Of a stretch of 64,000 nt of DNA, positions 27,072-36,792 are shown one piece after another. The notes under the pieces were generated by a model. That model searched no databases. It worked only from the letters and a program-made list of their open reading frames with translations, and was not told the origin of the DNA. The stretch lies in contig NZ_JBHRTA010000008.1 of NCBI RefSeq assembly GCF_042646065.1, forward strand, positions 124,001-188,000. Reading direction: 5' to 3'. The DNA comes from Parapedobacter deserti (lineage in GTDB: Bacteria; Bacteroidota; Bacteroidia; Sphingobacteriales; Sphingobacteriaceae). Positions within the stretch are counted from its first letter, which is position 1. Each line of letters opens with the position of its first letter. The position numbers were made by a program, and so were the translations under genes.

Positions 27072-27662
27072 ATGGCAAAACGGGAAATAGACAGATATAT
27101 CCAGCTTTGGCTGGCGGGCGATGAGCCGGCGTTCAAAAAGATTCTGGATTTCTATTACCGCCGGTTGTTGGCCGCTTCACTGAAAACCATCTCCAACCGC
27201 GAGGATGCTGAGGAACTGGTCATGAACGCGCTGGTAAAAATATGGCAACACAAACACCGCCTATCTGAGGTGCAGCAATTTGATGATTATCTGTTTGGCA
27301 TCCTGCGACGGGAGACGGCCGCTCTCACCCGTAAGCAGGTATTGGAGACGGAAAATATCGACGCCCTTTCCTTAAACGAACTTGGAAGTGCTGACCATCC
27401 GGAATTCACTATTAAAGAGATCCAATCCTTATACCAGTCAGCACTCCAAAAACTCACCCCAAAACAAAAGGTAATATTCCTGTCCATCCGCGAACACGAG
27501 ATGAGCCGAAGGGAAATTGCGGAAAAAAACGGCATGTCCATCCATACGGTCAATAACCACATGAACGCTGCTCTGAAAGTCATTAGGCGAGAAATGACAG
27601 AATACCCCGACGCCCTGATCAGCATTTTGCTGGCCAGCCCGTTCACACTTTCTTTTTTGTAA
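27072..27662 (+). CDS. ECF RNA polymerase sigma factor (FecI-like)
   Basis: A 196-residue sigma-70 family factor of extracytoplasmic-function type. Region 2 is at about residues 12-80 (FKKILDFYYRRLL; ISNREDAEELVMNALVKIW, the core-binding and -10 recognition helices). Region 4 is at about 118-175 (LTPKQKVIFLSIREHEMSRREIAEKNGMSIHTVNNHM in short form is the -35-binding helix-turn-helix). The FecR-type anti-sigma factor follows 142 bp downstream, then an STN-type TonB receptor. By analogy with FecI/FecR/FecA, substrate binding at the outer membrane would release this factor to transcribe the downstream locus. Confidence 0.92.
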   Translation: MAKREIDRYIQLWLAGDEPAFKKILDFYYRRLLAASLKTISNREDAEELVMNALVKIWQHKHRLSEVQQFDDYLFGILRRETAALTRKQVLETENIDALSLNELGSADHPEFTIKEIQSLYQSALQKLTPKQKVIFLSIREHEMSRREIAEKNGMSIHTVNNHMNAALKVIRREMTEYPDALISILLASPFTLSFL

Positions 27663-27804
27663 TGCCGTTTCTTTGGGGATGTCGCCTCGGTTACACCCAA
27701 TATTAACAAATCATGAAATCTGCTTTTTTATCTGATTAGAAATCACGCTTCCAGCATTCTTTATTATAGGGGGCAGGATGTAGCCGCCTTATGAAAAAGG
27801 AAAA

Positions 27805-29019
27805 ATGGAGCGACCATCGAGAGACACAATGATCAGGTACTTCCGGGGACAATGCCAGCCGCATGAAATCCGATTGGTGAAATTGTACCGGGCAATGGAC
27901 ATTGATCACGAATTCGTGGAATCTTGTTTAAAAGAAGCATGGCTTACTGATCAAGCGGACAACGAGACAGGAATAGACGAAGCCGATGTGAAAGCGTTCA
28001 GCGAACGTTTTTTTAAACGGCAACGCACGCTAATACAACTGACCCCACTTGATCGCCAGATCGCTGACCGCAGGTTTCGGCTTTCGGTATGGATGAAAGC
28101 AGCAGTTGCGGTGATACTGGTCGTATCTGCGATGTTATTGATTTATAACATCCAATTGGGGCCTGCCGGAAAACATTTCGTGAAGCAGGAAAACAACATG
28201 CTCCCTGGAGCGGACAAAGCTTCGTTAACCTTGGCTGACGGATCTACCATTTCGTTGTCAGAGGCTGCTAATGGAAAAATTGTCGAGCAGGCGGGAATCC
28301 GTGTGGAAAAAAGCATGGAAGGCGAAATCGTGTACCGGGCCGATAGCGAGGTAGGCACCCCTGTCAATGCCTTCAACAGCGTAGTTACGCCCAACGGTGG
28401 GCAATATCGCATCGTCCTTCCCGATGGGTCGAAAGTCTGGCTGAATGCGGCATCGTCACTCACTTATCCGGTGCCTTTTTCCGACGAAGAAAGACGCGTA
28501 ACGATGACAGGGGAAGCTTATTTCGAAATCGTGAAGTGGAGTGGCCCTGACGGGAAGAAATCCGTTCCATTCATCGTGGACATCGATAAACAGCGAGTGG
28601 AGGTTCTGGGAACGAAATTTAACATCAATGCCTACGAAGACGAGACGGCCATAGAAACCTCCCTGATCGAAGGAAGCGTCCGGGTAACATCGTCCATAAA
28701 CAACAAGGCCGTCATGCTTTCACCAGGACAAAAGTCGGTTTTGGATGAGGCTCTTGTTGTTGAAACGGCTGACATACAAAAGCAGCTTGCATGGACAACC
28801 GGCAGGTTCATTTTTAAGGAAGAGTTTCTTGGTAATGTCATGAGGCAGATATCCCGATGGTACGATATCGACATCGTATGCCCACCGCATCTGGAACGCA
28901 GGCAGTTAACAGGGATCGTTTCCCGGTCCACGCCGATCGAGGCATTGGTGGAAACCATCGAATCAACCAGTAGCGTTAAGATAACCCGTAACGGAAGGAG
29001 GTGGATAGTGAGCGAATAA
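27805..29019 (+). CDS. FecR-type transmembrane anti-sigma factor
   Basis: A 404-residue protein. It has a short cytoplasmic N-terminal region (about 1-92) expected to bind the sigma factor, a transmembrane helix (about 95-115), a periplasmic FecR domain (about 190-290; TPNGGQYRIVLPDGSKVWLNA and GEAYFEIV motifs) and a C-terminal DUF4974/STN-like domain (about 330-403; RQISRWYDIDIV). The C-terminal domain normally contacts the signalling domain of the partner TonB receptor, here encoded 122 bp downstream. Regulatory pair with the sigma factor at 27072. Confidence 0.92.
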   Translation: MERPSRDTMIRYFRGQCQPHEIRLVKLYRAMDIDHEFVESCLKEAWLTDQADNETGIDEADVKAFSERFFKRQRTLIQLTPLDRQIADRRFRLSVWMKAAVAVILVVSAMLLIYNIQLGPAGKHFVKQENNMLPGADKASLTLADGSTISLSEAANGKIVEQAGIRVEKSMEGEIVYRADSEVGTPVNAFNSVVTPNGGQYRIVLPDGSKVWLNAASSLTYPVPFSDEERRVTMTGEAYFEIVKWSGPDGKKSVPFIVDIDKQRVEVLGTKFNINAYEDETAIETSLIEGSVRVTSSINNKAVMLSPGQKSVLDEALVVETADIQKQLAWTTGRFIFKEEFLGNVMRQISRWYDIDIVCPPHLERRQLTGIVSRSTPIEALVETIESTSSVKITRNGRRWIVSE

Positions 29020-29050
29020 TACAAGACCTTCTATTGGCTTGACAAAAAAG

Positions 29051-29076
29051 GCCAAAGGTGCTGGAACACCTTTGGC
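29051..29076. terminator. Perfect 10-bp hairpin between fecR-like gene and TonB receptor
   Basis: GCCAAAGGTG (29051-29060), loop CTGGAA, CACCTTTGGC (29067-29076). A run of six A precedes it (29045-29049 and neighbouring bases) and no T-run follows. An intrinsic terminator would therefore work on the reverse strand, where the A-run becomes a U-tract; on the forward strand it may only pause or protect the RNA. A comparable hairpin occurs at the FecR/SusC junction at 53316-53342. Confidence 0.6.
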
Positions 29077-29141
29077 AAACCCGTTAAGCTTATCCTCAGA
29101 TGCCTGATTAACACATTAGATAATTTAACTTAAACAAAAGT

Positions 29142-32100
29142 ATGAAATATTCATTTGAATATTCTCGATACCCATTAAAGAGCAATAAAATACACCGAAA
29201 TTTTCTTCAAATCATGCGTGTTATGAAAGTCACCATGGTATTAGTAACCTGCCTGCTGGTACAGGTGAGTGCCCACACCTATGCACAGCGGGTCACGTTG
29301 AATAAGAAAAACAGTAGTATATATGCCGTTCTGGAAGAAATTCAGAAACAGACCAACTATAATTTTCTCTATGATCCGACGATTTTGGATAAGCTGAATC
29401 CGATAACGGTGACTGTTGAAAACGCGACGTTGGATCAGGTATTGAATGAGTGTTTTAAAAACCAACCCTATGATTGGGCGGTCCACCACGGTTTTGTTAC
29501 GATCTCAAAGAAACCCGAGAGCAACCGATTGCCCCGAGCGCAGCAACAGCTCCGGATCACCGGCCGTGTAGTCACTGCTTCGGACAACCGGCCGTTGTCG
29601 GGAGTGTCTATCCGCGTAAAGGGTACACAAACGGCATCATCCTCCGATGCGAACGGAAATTTCAGTATCACGGTGCCTCCAAGCGGCGCAACACTCGTTT
29701 TTACGTTTCTCGGTATGGACACCCAGGAAATAAGGGCCGGGTCGAATAATACCGTAATCAATGTTTGGATGCAACAGGCTACTTCTGAACTGGAAGAGGT
29801 AGCCGTTACCGTGCAGGCCCGGCGCCGCGCTAATACCGAAATCGCCGTACTGGACGAAAGACGCAAGGCGTCCATCGTACAGGATGCCATTTCTGCCCAG
29901 CAAATCGAACGGACCGGTAGTATAACAACGACGCAAGCCTTGCAGCGGGTATCCGGTGTGACCGTAACCGATGATAAATACGTAGCCGTTCGCGGATTGG
30001 GCGACCGCTCCGTAATCGGGCAGCTCAACGGTGTGCGCCTGGCATCGTCCGATCCGGATCGCAGTACGATTCCATTGGACCTTATCCCCGCTTCTTTATT
30101 GGATAACATTACGATATTTAAAACAGTGACACCCGACAAACCAGCGGATGCCGCATCGGGGATTGTGGAACTGAAGACCAAATCCATCCCCGACAGCATG
30201 ACCTTCGAGGTCATTGCCCAGTCTGGGTTCAACTCCAATATCGGTATGGGCGGCAACTACAATAGCTTTTGGAACAGCGATATGGGCTTTTTAGGGACAA
30301 AGATCAACGATAAAAACCTATCTTCCGATTTCCTGAATCTCGGACAGCAATATCCCGACGGTCTGTATTCGATTCAACGATTGATTGCCAACAGCGGCTA
30401 TACGCCGGAATTGCAACAAGAAGCGAATCGCATCAATGGAATCATGCGTGATTTCGATCCGGTACTGACCACCCAAGGGCAGACTGCCCCATTGAACCAA
30501 ATATACTCCGCTACGTTCGGAAATAGCTATAACGTGTTTAATAAACATAAAATAGGCGTAATCCTGGGCGGAAACTACTACCGCAGAGCAACCAACATTT
30601 ATGATGGAGACCTGACCCAATGGAGCATCTACCAAGGCGTGCTGTCGGGAAGTCCCTATATTTATAGTGAACGGAATGTTCCCAACTTTATCACGACCAA
30701 CCGGCTTGGGTTGGGGCGGTATCAGACTTATAAAGAACACACTGGCACGGAGAACCTCAATTATGGGTTACTTGGCGGTTTGGCTTACCGCTTCAACACG
30801 CGTCATGAGGTCAGTTTTCAATATTTGGGAAGCTGGGGTGGAGAAACCAGGGCAAGCAATCTGGCCGGTCGATACCAATATACAGGCATGCCCGGACAGG
30901 TGAATAGTACCACGCATTCATTGCGGCAAAGTTACCGTACTTTGCAGACCTTTAACCTACAGGGAGAACACAAGCTATGGAACAGCCCCATGGCACCTGC
31001 GCTAAGCTACAACCTATCTACATCATCATCCAGCCACAACGACCCGGATTACCGCTTTGCGAACCTAATCGACTATGCGCCGACGCGTCCGACGCTTTAC
31101 TACAGACAAACAATGTCCGGTTCCGAACCAGAGTACGTAAATCGTCACTATGCACTGGGCTCCGGCTATGTCTATGGATTTGGTCCCTTTGGCGTAATGC
31201 AGGCCGATCCCAACGGGCGCCGTTGGCGAAACCTCAACGAGGACATCTATAATTACAAGGCGGACCTGAGCGTGCCGTTTGAACTGTTTGGCAACAAGCA
31301 GGAATTTAAGACCGGGTTCAACTACCTGAACCGCGACCGTACCTTCGGCGAAAATGTGCTTTTCCTGCCAGGGTCCAATTTTCTGCAAAATTCGCTGTCG
31401 GACCAAAGCGGCAGCACTAACCCGACCATGTATTCGACGGCACCGCTCTATGACGTGGACGGAGATCTGAACCGACTGGTGAGTCCCGAAATTGTGGGCA
31501 TCCGCCCGCGAACCAGTAATATTGGCGAAGGAGACTTCCAAGTAGGTGGTTTCCTGTACAACATTCAAAAGTCTCCTAACAATTATCAGGGTTTCTTTCA
31601 AACCAATGCGTTCTATGGTATGCTGGATTTGAAGATCACGGAAGATTTCCGTTTGGCAGGTGGTGTGCGCTTTGAACGTACCAACGTGCAGTCGCAGGTA
31701 GATACGTCCAACTTATACCTAGATCCATCCCTGCTTCGTGCCAACGCGCAGGGCGAATTGTTGCTCAACCCTATTAAACCCAATTCGGTATACAAACAGG
31801 GATACAAACCCTTTTATTCAGTCAATGCTACTTACACGCTCAATGAATTGATGAATTTTAGGGCGGCTTTCAATACAACCTTGGCACGGCCCGAACTCCG
31901 GGAGATTACGAACGTGTTTGAGTTTGATGCCTTTCAAATGGGCTTGGTTGTTGGAAACCCGAACCTCATCAACCAAAATACCATCAACCTCGACTTTCGC
32001 TGGGAATGGTTTCCCAACCCGGGAGAGGTCATCGCCGTATCAGCTTTCGGTAAACAATTGAAAAATCAATTGGTCAAGGTGTACAGCCTGCGCACCGAAG

Positions 32101-32693
32101 GGCTTGCGGCTACCTTTCCCGAATATCCGGTCATTGCCTACCAAAATGATCCAAATACGGGTCGGGTGTGGGGACTGGAGCTGGAGTTGGTGAAAGATCT
32201 GGGCACTATATGGGAACGGGCGCAAGGCTTTTTTATAGGCTCTAACATGCTGATTGCGCAAAGTGAGGTCAAAAAGACGCCGGAGCGGCTGGCCGCCAAC
32301 TGGAGTGTGGACCGCAATGCGCCGGAGAATAGCCCTTTATTTGAACAGGCTCCTTATAGCATCAACGCTTGGTTGAATTACGAAAACAAGAAGTCCGGAA
32401 CCGATCTGACAGCGACGTTCAATGTGGTCGGCGAGCGCTTGGTGCAGATAAACCTGACTGGCGAGCCGGATCTCTACAGCCGACCAGTGCCCATGTTGGA
32501 TTTTGTGTTCACCCAACGCTTGAGCCGTCATCTGACCTTGAAGGGTTTTGCCAAGAATATCCTGAATCCGGACATTAAAACAGTATATGCCAATCCAAGC
32601 ACCGGAGGCAAATGGTATGGTAATGAATACGTCAATCGCGCCTTTAGACAAGGCAGTGAATTCACATTGGGTTTAAGTTATAATCTGTTTTAG
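29142..32693 (+). CDS. TonB-dependent receptor with STN signalling domain, no SusD partner
   Basis: An 1183-residue outer-membrane transporter. In order: a long N-terminus with signal peptide (cleavage near HTYAQR, residue ~49; an internal ATG at 29214 could be the true start), STN domain (about 50-120; NKKNSSIYAVLEEIQKQTNYNF), carboxypeptidase-regulatory-like domain (about 138-222; RITGRVVTASDNRPLSGVS), plug (about 235-355) and a 22-strand barrel. The plug carries RVSGVTVTDDKYVAVRGLGDR rather than the SusC-type SLSGSQNPL signature, and no susD gene follows. The STN domain implies signalling to FecR. Substrate unknown. Confidence 0.9.
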   Translation: MKYSFEYSRYPLKSNKIHRNFLQIMRVMKVTMVLVTCLLVQVSAHTYAQRVTLNKKNSSIYAVLEEIQKQTNYNFLYDPTILDKLNPITVTVENATLDQVLNECFKNQPYDWAVHHGFVTISKKPESNRLPRAQQQLRITGRVVTASDNRPLSGVSIRVKGTQTASSSDANGNFSITVPPSGATLVFTFLGMDTQEIRAGSNNTVINVWMQQATSELEEVAVTVQARRRANTEIAVLDERRKASIVQDAISAQQIERTGSITTTQALQRVSGVTVTDDKYVAVRGLGDRSVIGQLNGVRLASSDPDRSTIPLDLIPASLLDNITIFKTVTPDKPADAASGIVELKTKSIPDSMTFEVIAQSGFNSNIGMGGNYNSFWNSDMGFLGTKINDKNLSSDFLNLGQQYPDGLYSIQRLIANSGYTPELQQEANRINGIMRDFDPVLTTQGQTAPLNQIYSATFGNSYNVFNKHKIGVILGGNYYRRATNIYDGDLTQWSIYQGVLSGSPYIYSERNVPNFITTNRLGLGRYQTYKEHTGTENLNYGLLGGLAYRFNTRHEVSFQYLGSWGGETRASNLAGRYQYTGMPGQVNSTTHSLRQSYRTLQTFNLQGEHKLWNSPMAPALSYNLSTSSSSHNDPDYRFANLIDYAPTRPTLYYRQTMSGSEPEYVNRHYALGSGYVYGFGPFGVMQADPNGRRWRNLNEDIYNYKADLSVPFELFGNKQEFKTGFNYLNRDRTFGENVLFLPGSNFLQNSLSDQSGSTNPTMYSTAPLYDVDGDLNRLVSPEIVGIRPRTSNIGEGDFQVGGFLYNIQKSPNNYQGFFQTNAFYGMLDLKITEDFRLAGGVRFERTNVQSQVDTSNLYLDPSLLRANAQGELLLNPIKPNSVYKQGYKPFYSVNATYTLNELMNFRAAFNTTLARPELREITNVFEFDAFQMGLVVGNPNLINQNTINLDFRWEWFPNPGEVIAVSAFGKQLKNQLVKVYSLRTEGLAATFPEYPVIAYQNDPNTGRVWGLELELVKDLGTIWERAQGFFIGSNMLIAQSEVKKTPERLAANWSVDRNAPENSPLFEQAPYSINAWLNYENKKSGTDLTATFNVVGERLVQINLTGEPDLYSRPVPMLDFVFTQRLSRHLTLKGFAKNILNPDIKTVYANPSTGGKWYGNEYVNRAFRQGSEFTLGLSYNLF

Positions 32694-32695
32694 AT

Positions 32696-34441
32696 ATGAG
32701 AAGTATTAGACAAAAGACATCCTTCTTTCTTATCCTTTGTTCGTTAGCGCTTTTCAGCAATTGTAAAAAAGAAAACCTCGATTACAAAGTTGATTATCGG
32801 GAATTTACGGAGGCTATCGAGCCCAGTTTAGTAAGACTAGTGAATATCGGAGGAAATCGAAACCTGGAAGTCGACGGAGATTCCCTGACCAACTTCCGGT
32901 GGCCGCCGGCAAGTCCCGAAGCACCTGACGAGGCAAGAGCGCAGGTCTTGCCGACAAAATATTTTCCCAGCACAGGGCAGCTGGGGTTGACATGGTCTGT
33001 CCCGAATGAATTTTTCACGCCGGAGCACGCCGCCGAGATGACGTTTTATAGCGGCCCCACCTTAAATAGGATGAATCATACATTTTCTGTTCATGAGGAT
33101 GGTAATAAACCAACAGATTATTATCTGCTTAAGATTGAAAGGGAAATGCACGAGGGGCCTAAGGTCATCGAAGTGCCGAGAGATGTAACAGCGCCGTCCC
33201 GACCCGATCATTTTAAAATCCGGTTGCTCAACTTTGCGCAGACCTTTGACAATTATCTGGTGACAGCCGAGAACCTCATGACGCCGATGACATTGGCGTA
33301 TGCCGATGGTACGCCGGTGTCGCCCGAGACGACCAATGTGCCTATTGGTCAATGGTCCGAATATGTAGAAGTGCCTTATGGTACCTACCAATTTAAAGTG
33401 CTCACGCAAGACAAACGACAAGTGCCTATGGCCACCACATCGCCGACAATCCATGTTGGTACCTCGGCTATTCCGGATAAGACACAACGGGATCCCAATG
33501 ATGCCCGGTCTCCGGCAAGTACCGGACTTGTTTATGCAGAGCTACAAACCTTCCAGCCGGGAGGGATTTATAGCATCGCCGTACATCCTTACACCATGAA
33601 ATACGACGCGCCCGGTGCCGGCAATGCATTTACAGTAACCGATATCATACAAAACGCTTTTCAGATTATTACCGATCTCTCAGCGCCCCTGAACAATACC
33701 TATGCGAGGGTGCAACTGGTCAACGCTACGCTGAACAGTGCTCCTCTGCAACTAGAGCTGGGCCAAGAACGAAGCACCGAAGCAGTACCATCGGAGCATT
33801 ATTCCGACTACCTAACTTCTCTGGTAGGATCACGCGTGTTGCAGGTGAAAGATCCATCCGGGAATATCGTGATTCATCAGGAAGTACAACTGCAGGCTGG
33901 CAAGAATTACAGCCTATGGGTGTATACTGATGGAAACCAGGAGCTACAGAGCCTTCTGGTTTCAAACAACTTGGCAGCCAGTGAAATGTTAGGCAATAGC
34001 AACAGCAATGGCAATTATGGGGATCCTTTCAGACGACACTATACCTTCCCGTTTGCCTACCGCTTCCTTAATCTTTTAACCGGTTTCAAAGAGATTACCC
34101 TGACCGACCACCTGGGAACACCCTATGGTGCGCCAGCCTCGCATTTACTGCCAGGTGTCGCTAAGGCTGACAACCCCTACTATTTCAACATAGGAACCGA
34201 TCAGTATAAAGAACGGTGGTTTATGTTGTACCAATCCAGTCCTACGGAACTTCCGGGCAGGTGGATCAGCGAGGTTACAGGTCTTTCTACCAAAGCTATG
34301 GTCGCTGACGAAACACTGTATACGCAGGCTAACCGAAATATACCAAATGTCGAACCGGGGGTTTACACGGTGGCCGCTATCGGAACCTTTAATGATGGGC
34401 AAAAGAATGCCAAGATTATGTATGTCAAACACACGAAATAG
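32696..34441 (+). CDS. Surface lipoprotein with DUF4397-like repeats
   Basis: A 581-residue lipoprotein (signal ending LFSNCKKE) starting two bases after the receptor stop codon. Several similar beta-rich segments are visible: VRLVNIGGNRNLEV, IRLLNFAQTFDNYLV and VQLVNATLNSAPLQLEL. Each starts with an (I/V)(R/Q)L(V/L)N strand and is followed by a glycine/tyrosine turn and an acidic loop. This resembles DUF4397-type surface domains. Its position directly after the TonB receptor is where SusD would be, so it may be the substrate-binding or structural lipoprotein of the complex (inference). Confidence 0.72.
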   Translation: MRSIRQKTSFFLILCSLALFSNCKKENLDYKVDYREFTEAIEPSLVRLVNIGGNRNLEVDGDSLTNFRWPPASPEAPDEARAQVLPTKYFPSTGQLGLTWSVPNEFFTPEHAAEMTFYSGPTLNRMNHTFSVHEDGNKPTDYYLLKIEREMHEGPKVIEVPRDVTAPSRPDHFKIRLLNFAQTFDNYLVTAENLMTPMTLAYADGTPVSPETTNVPIGQWSEYVEVPYGTYQFKVLTQDKRQVPMATTSPTIHVGTSAIPDKTQRDPNDARSPASTGLVYAELQTFQPGGIYSIAVHPYTMKYDAPGAGNAFTVTDIIQNAFQIITDLSAPLNNTYARVQLVNATLNSAPLQLELGQERSTEAVPSEHYSDYLTSLVGSRVLQVKDPSGNIVIHQEVQLQAGKNYSLWVYTDGNQELQSLLVSNNLAASEMLGNSNSNGNYGDPFRRHYTFPFAYRFLNLLTGFKEITLTDHLGTPYGAPASHLLPGVAKADNPYYFNIGTDQYKERWFMLYQSSPTELPGRWISEVTGLSTKAMVADETLYTQANRNIPNVEPGVYTVAAIGTFNDGQKNAKIMYVKHTK

Positions 34442-34443
34442 TT

Positions 34444-35709
34444 ATGAAACGTAGTAGACAAAAGACGAAAGTTATTCCTTACTCCCTACTCCTTCTTCCA
34501 TTATTCTTGCTCTTAGTTAATAGTTGCCGGAAGACCGAGTATCGCACGGTGGATAGTCCCGCCTATATACGGATATTCAACAGCCTAAATATTCCGGTCA
34601 ATGTTGTCAACAAAGACGACCCGGCCTCTTTTTTGTGCCTGTTTATCGACCCGGAATTTGATGAGAACGGCCATCCCATAGGAGGCTTGATGGAAGGCGA
34701 TTTCCTGGATGTTAGGGCACGGTATGCCTCCCCGAATCCCACCCATGTGGGTGTATCCAACTCGCCCTACAACCCCGAGTTTCCGGGAAAAGAACTGTAT
34801 CCGACAGCGCCCATCCTGAATGGTTACGACTTGACCAACTGGGCACAGATTTCATCGGGAAAACGGCGCTTCCTTTTTATGCACCGCCCACGCAATACGG
34901 AGCCCTTTGCAGAGCTGAACCCCAATATGGTTTCGGTATGCATAGATACCACCATCAATCTGGCCGAAGGTGAAATCTACACCATGCATGTACTGCTGGA
35001 GAACTTTGAGAAAAAGACGACTACCCTTTATGCGCGGCAGGAGAGTTTCCACAAACAACCCTTCGCGGATACGGCGGCGTATGTTAATTTTTACAATCTC
35101 TCTTCCGAAGGCTTCTGGTCTTCCCCTTACAAAGGGATCGGAGATCGTGGCACGTCGATGGAGGCTGGAATTCCTGATATTGTCAATGTGTTTTTTAGCC
35201 ATGTGTCAACCACCGAAAACGAAAATGGCCAAGAGGTACATGCCTATATCCCCGGCTATACCAAAAACTATATCGGTACCCTAACCCGGGATCTCAGCGG
35301 AACCCGTGTTACGCCTTATTATGGGTTCCCCATTTTCATGCGGGAAGGTGAAACCATCCATACCAAATCCTGGCAGTTCCTGCAGTTCTTTTCGCCGAGT
35401 ATGCGCGGATTGGAGCAAAGCTTCCGGCAAGGCAACACCAATTATCCGCCGCGTGTAGACATCAGGCAACACTATAATTTTTACAACGAATATGTGTACC
35501 TGGAACTAACGGACAATCCTCGGCCGGAGTCCAATGTGAATATGCGAACGCCTGTAGAACGGCTGACGTTGCCTAATCTGTTGCTGAACGTCCATTCCGG
35601 CCGTAACAATCCCCAAACCTTCGGATCGGTCAGTTCCATCGAATATATTAACGGCTTTGTGTACCTCACGACTATACAGCGCACTTTTCCGGCACCGATT
35701 TATGAATAA
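34444..35709 (+). CDS. Hypothetical lipoprotein of the fasciclin locus
   Basis: A 421-residue lipoprotein (lipobox LVNSCRK) that starts two bases after the previous stop. Near the N-terminus it has AYIRIFNSLNIPVNVV, similar to the (I/V)R(I/L)FNSL strand of DUF4397 proteins, and later VNFYNLSSEGFW and HYNFYNEYVYLEL. These resemble repeated beta domains. No catalytic motif was found. It is probably an accessory surface protein of the same complex as its neighbours; the function is not established. Confidence 0.72.
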   Translation: MKRSRQKTKVIPYSLLLLPLFLLLVNSCRKTEYRTVDSPAYIRIFNSLNIPVNVVNKDDPASFLCLFIDPEFDENGHPIGGLMEGDFLDVRARYASPNPTHVGVSNSPYNPEFPGKELYPTAPILNGYDLTNWAQISSGKRRFLFMHRPRNTEPFAELNPNMVSVCIDTTINLAEGEIYTMHVLLENFEKKTTTLYARQESFHKQPFADTAAYVNFYNLSSEGFWSSPYKGIGDRGTSMEAGIPDIVNVFFSHVSTTENENGQEVHAYIPGYTKNYIGTLTRDLSGTRVTPYYGFPIFMREGETIHTKSWQFLQFFSPSMRGLEQSFRQGNTNYPPRVDIRQHYNFYNEYVYLELTDNPRPESNVNMRTPVERLTLPNLLLNVHSGRNNPQTFGSVSSIEYINGFVYLTTIQRTFPAPIYE

Positions 35710-35712
35710 GTC

Positions 35713-36771
35713 ATGAGATATAAGATTACAGATATGAGAAATTACATTTCCTTGCTCCTTGTTGTTGGTTCCTTCCATCTGCTTAGTTGTGACCGCCAAG
35801 ACTTGACAATAGACCAAGAACGGGAAAGGATCCTGCGGAATGGGGCAGAGTTTTTACGCAACAATTACGACTTCTCTTTATTTAATGCAGCTGTCAAGCT
35901 GGTCGGGTTGGACGAAACGCTTCGCGACAACGAAGGATCTTACACGATTTTTGCCCCTACCAACGCCGCATTCAACGCAGAAGGGATAGAGTTTCCCAGT
36001 GATTTTGAGAAGATGGATCAGGATAGCCTGCGCTTCATGCTGGAGTATCATATATTGCCTACAGCAGTTTACCTAAACGATATAGGCTATGGACAGGCCG
36101 ACCAGTTGCAGGAAAATCTGACAGGTCGGTACCTGTATTTGGCCAGGGGATTAAAACAATGGGAAAATATAGAACCGCCTTTCTATGTCAACGGTGTAAT
36201 GTCGGCGATTGCCAATAACAATGTGAACCTCTCCAATGGGGTTTTGCACGGGCTCGATAACGTATTAAAGTACCAGTCCGGCACAGTTCGGGAATATTTG
36301 GAGAACTTACCGGATCACGACCTTTTTGTTGCCCTGCTTAAACACTTTGATTATTGGAACCGTATTGACGATGGGGAAATCTGGACCATTTTTGCACCGA
36401 CCAATCAGGCCTTGATTGACAGAGGGTTCACGGCAGAGGAAATACCCAACCTCAATCCGGCAGACTTCCACGTTGACGTCTTGCTTAAGGGCTATGTCCA
36501 TTCAAGACAACATATTTTTCGATCGGATTTGACCGTGGTGGATCACCTGGGCGGCGCATTGCGGGAACCTAGTCCCGGCGGCGGATATGTAATCAGTCTG
36601 GACACTAGAGGGTTCAGCCTGAACGGTCCCGTACCCGGGGTCAGTAATTTCACCTTCATCCGTATGGCAACTTTTTCGGGGATTAACCAGAACAATTATA
36701 AGGCAGACAATGGTGTGATACACGCCCTAAGCGGGATGGTTATCTTTCCGGATGAAGCGAGAAAACAGTAA
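35713..36771 (+). CDS. Fasciclin (FAS1) domain lipoprotein 1
   Basis: A 352-residue lipoprotein (lipobox HLLSCDR; an ATG at 35734 gives a shorter signal and may be the true start). Two FAS1 domains are recognisable. The first (about 45-190) has the H1 box GSYTIFAPTNAAFNAEG and the H2-like LEYHILPTAVY. The second (about 195-345) has WTIFAPTNQALIDRG, LLKGYVHSRQH and DNGVIHALSGMVIF. FAS1 domains generally mediate adhesion to proteins or polysaccharides at the cell surface. It begins three bases after the previous stop; next FAS1 gene follows 21 bp later. Confidence 0.88.
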   Translation: MRYKITDMRNYISLLLVVGSFHLLSCDRQDLTIDQERERILRNGAEFLRNNYDFSLFNAAVKLVGLDETLRDNEGSYTIFAPTNAAFNAEGIEFPSDFEKMDQDSLRFMLEYHILPTAVYLNDIGYGQADQLQENLTGRYLYLARGLKQWENIEPPFYVNGVMSAIANNNVNLSNGVLHGLDNVLKYQSGTVREYLENLPDHDLFVALLKHFDYWNRIDDGEIWTIFAPTNQALIDRGFTAEEIPNLNPADFHVDVLLKGYVHSRQHIFRSDLTVVDHLGGALREPSPGGGYVISLDTRGFSLNGPVPGVSNFTFIRMATFSGINQNNYKADNGVIHALSGMVIFPDEARKQ

Positions 36772-36792
36772 AAAGCACCAAGAATTTACATT

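Noticed and set aside
29468..30256. 262-codon reverse frame within the first TonB receptor
   Set aside because: Antisense shadow of the plug-domain coding sequence.
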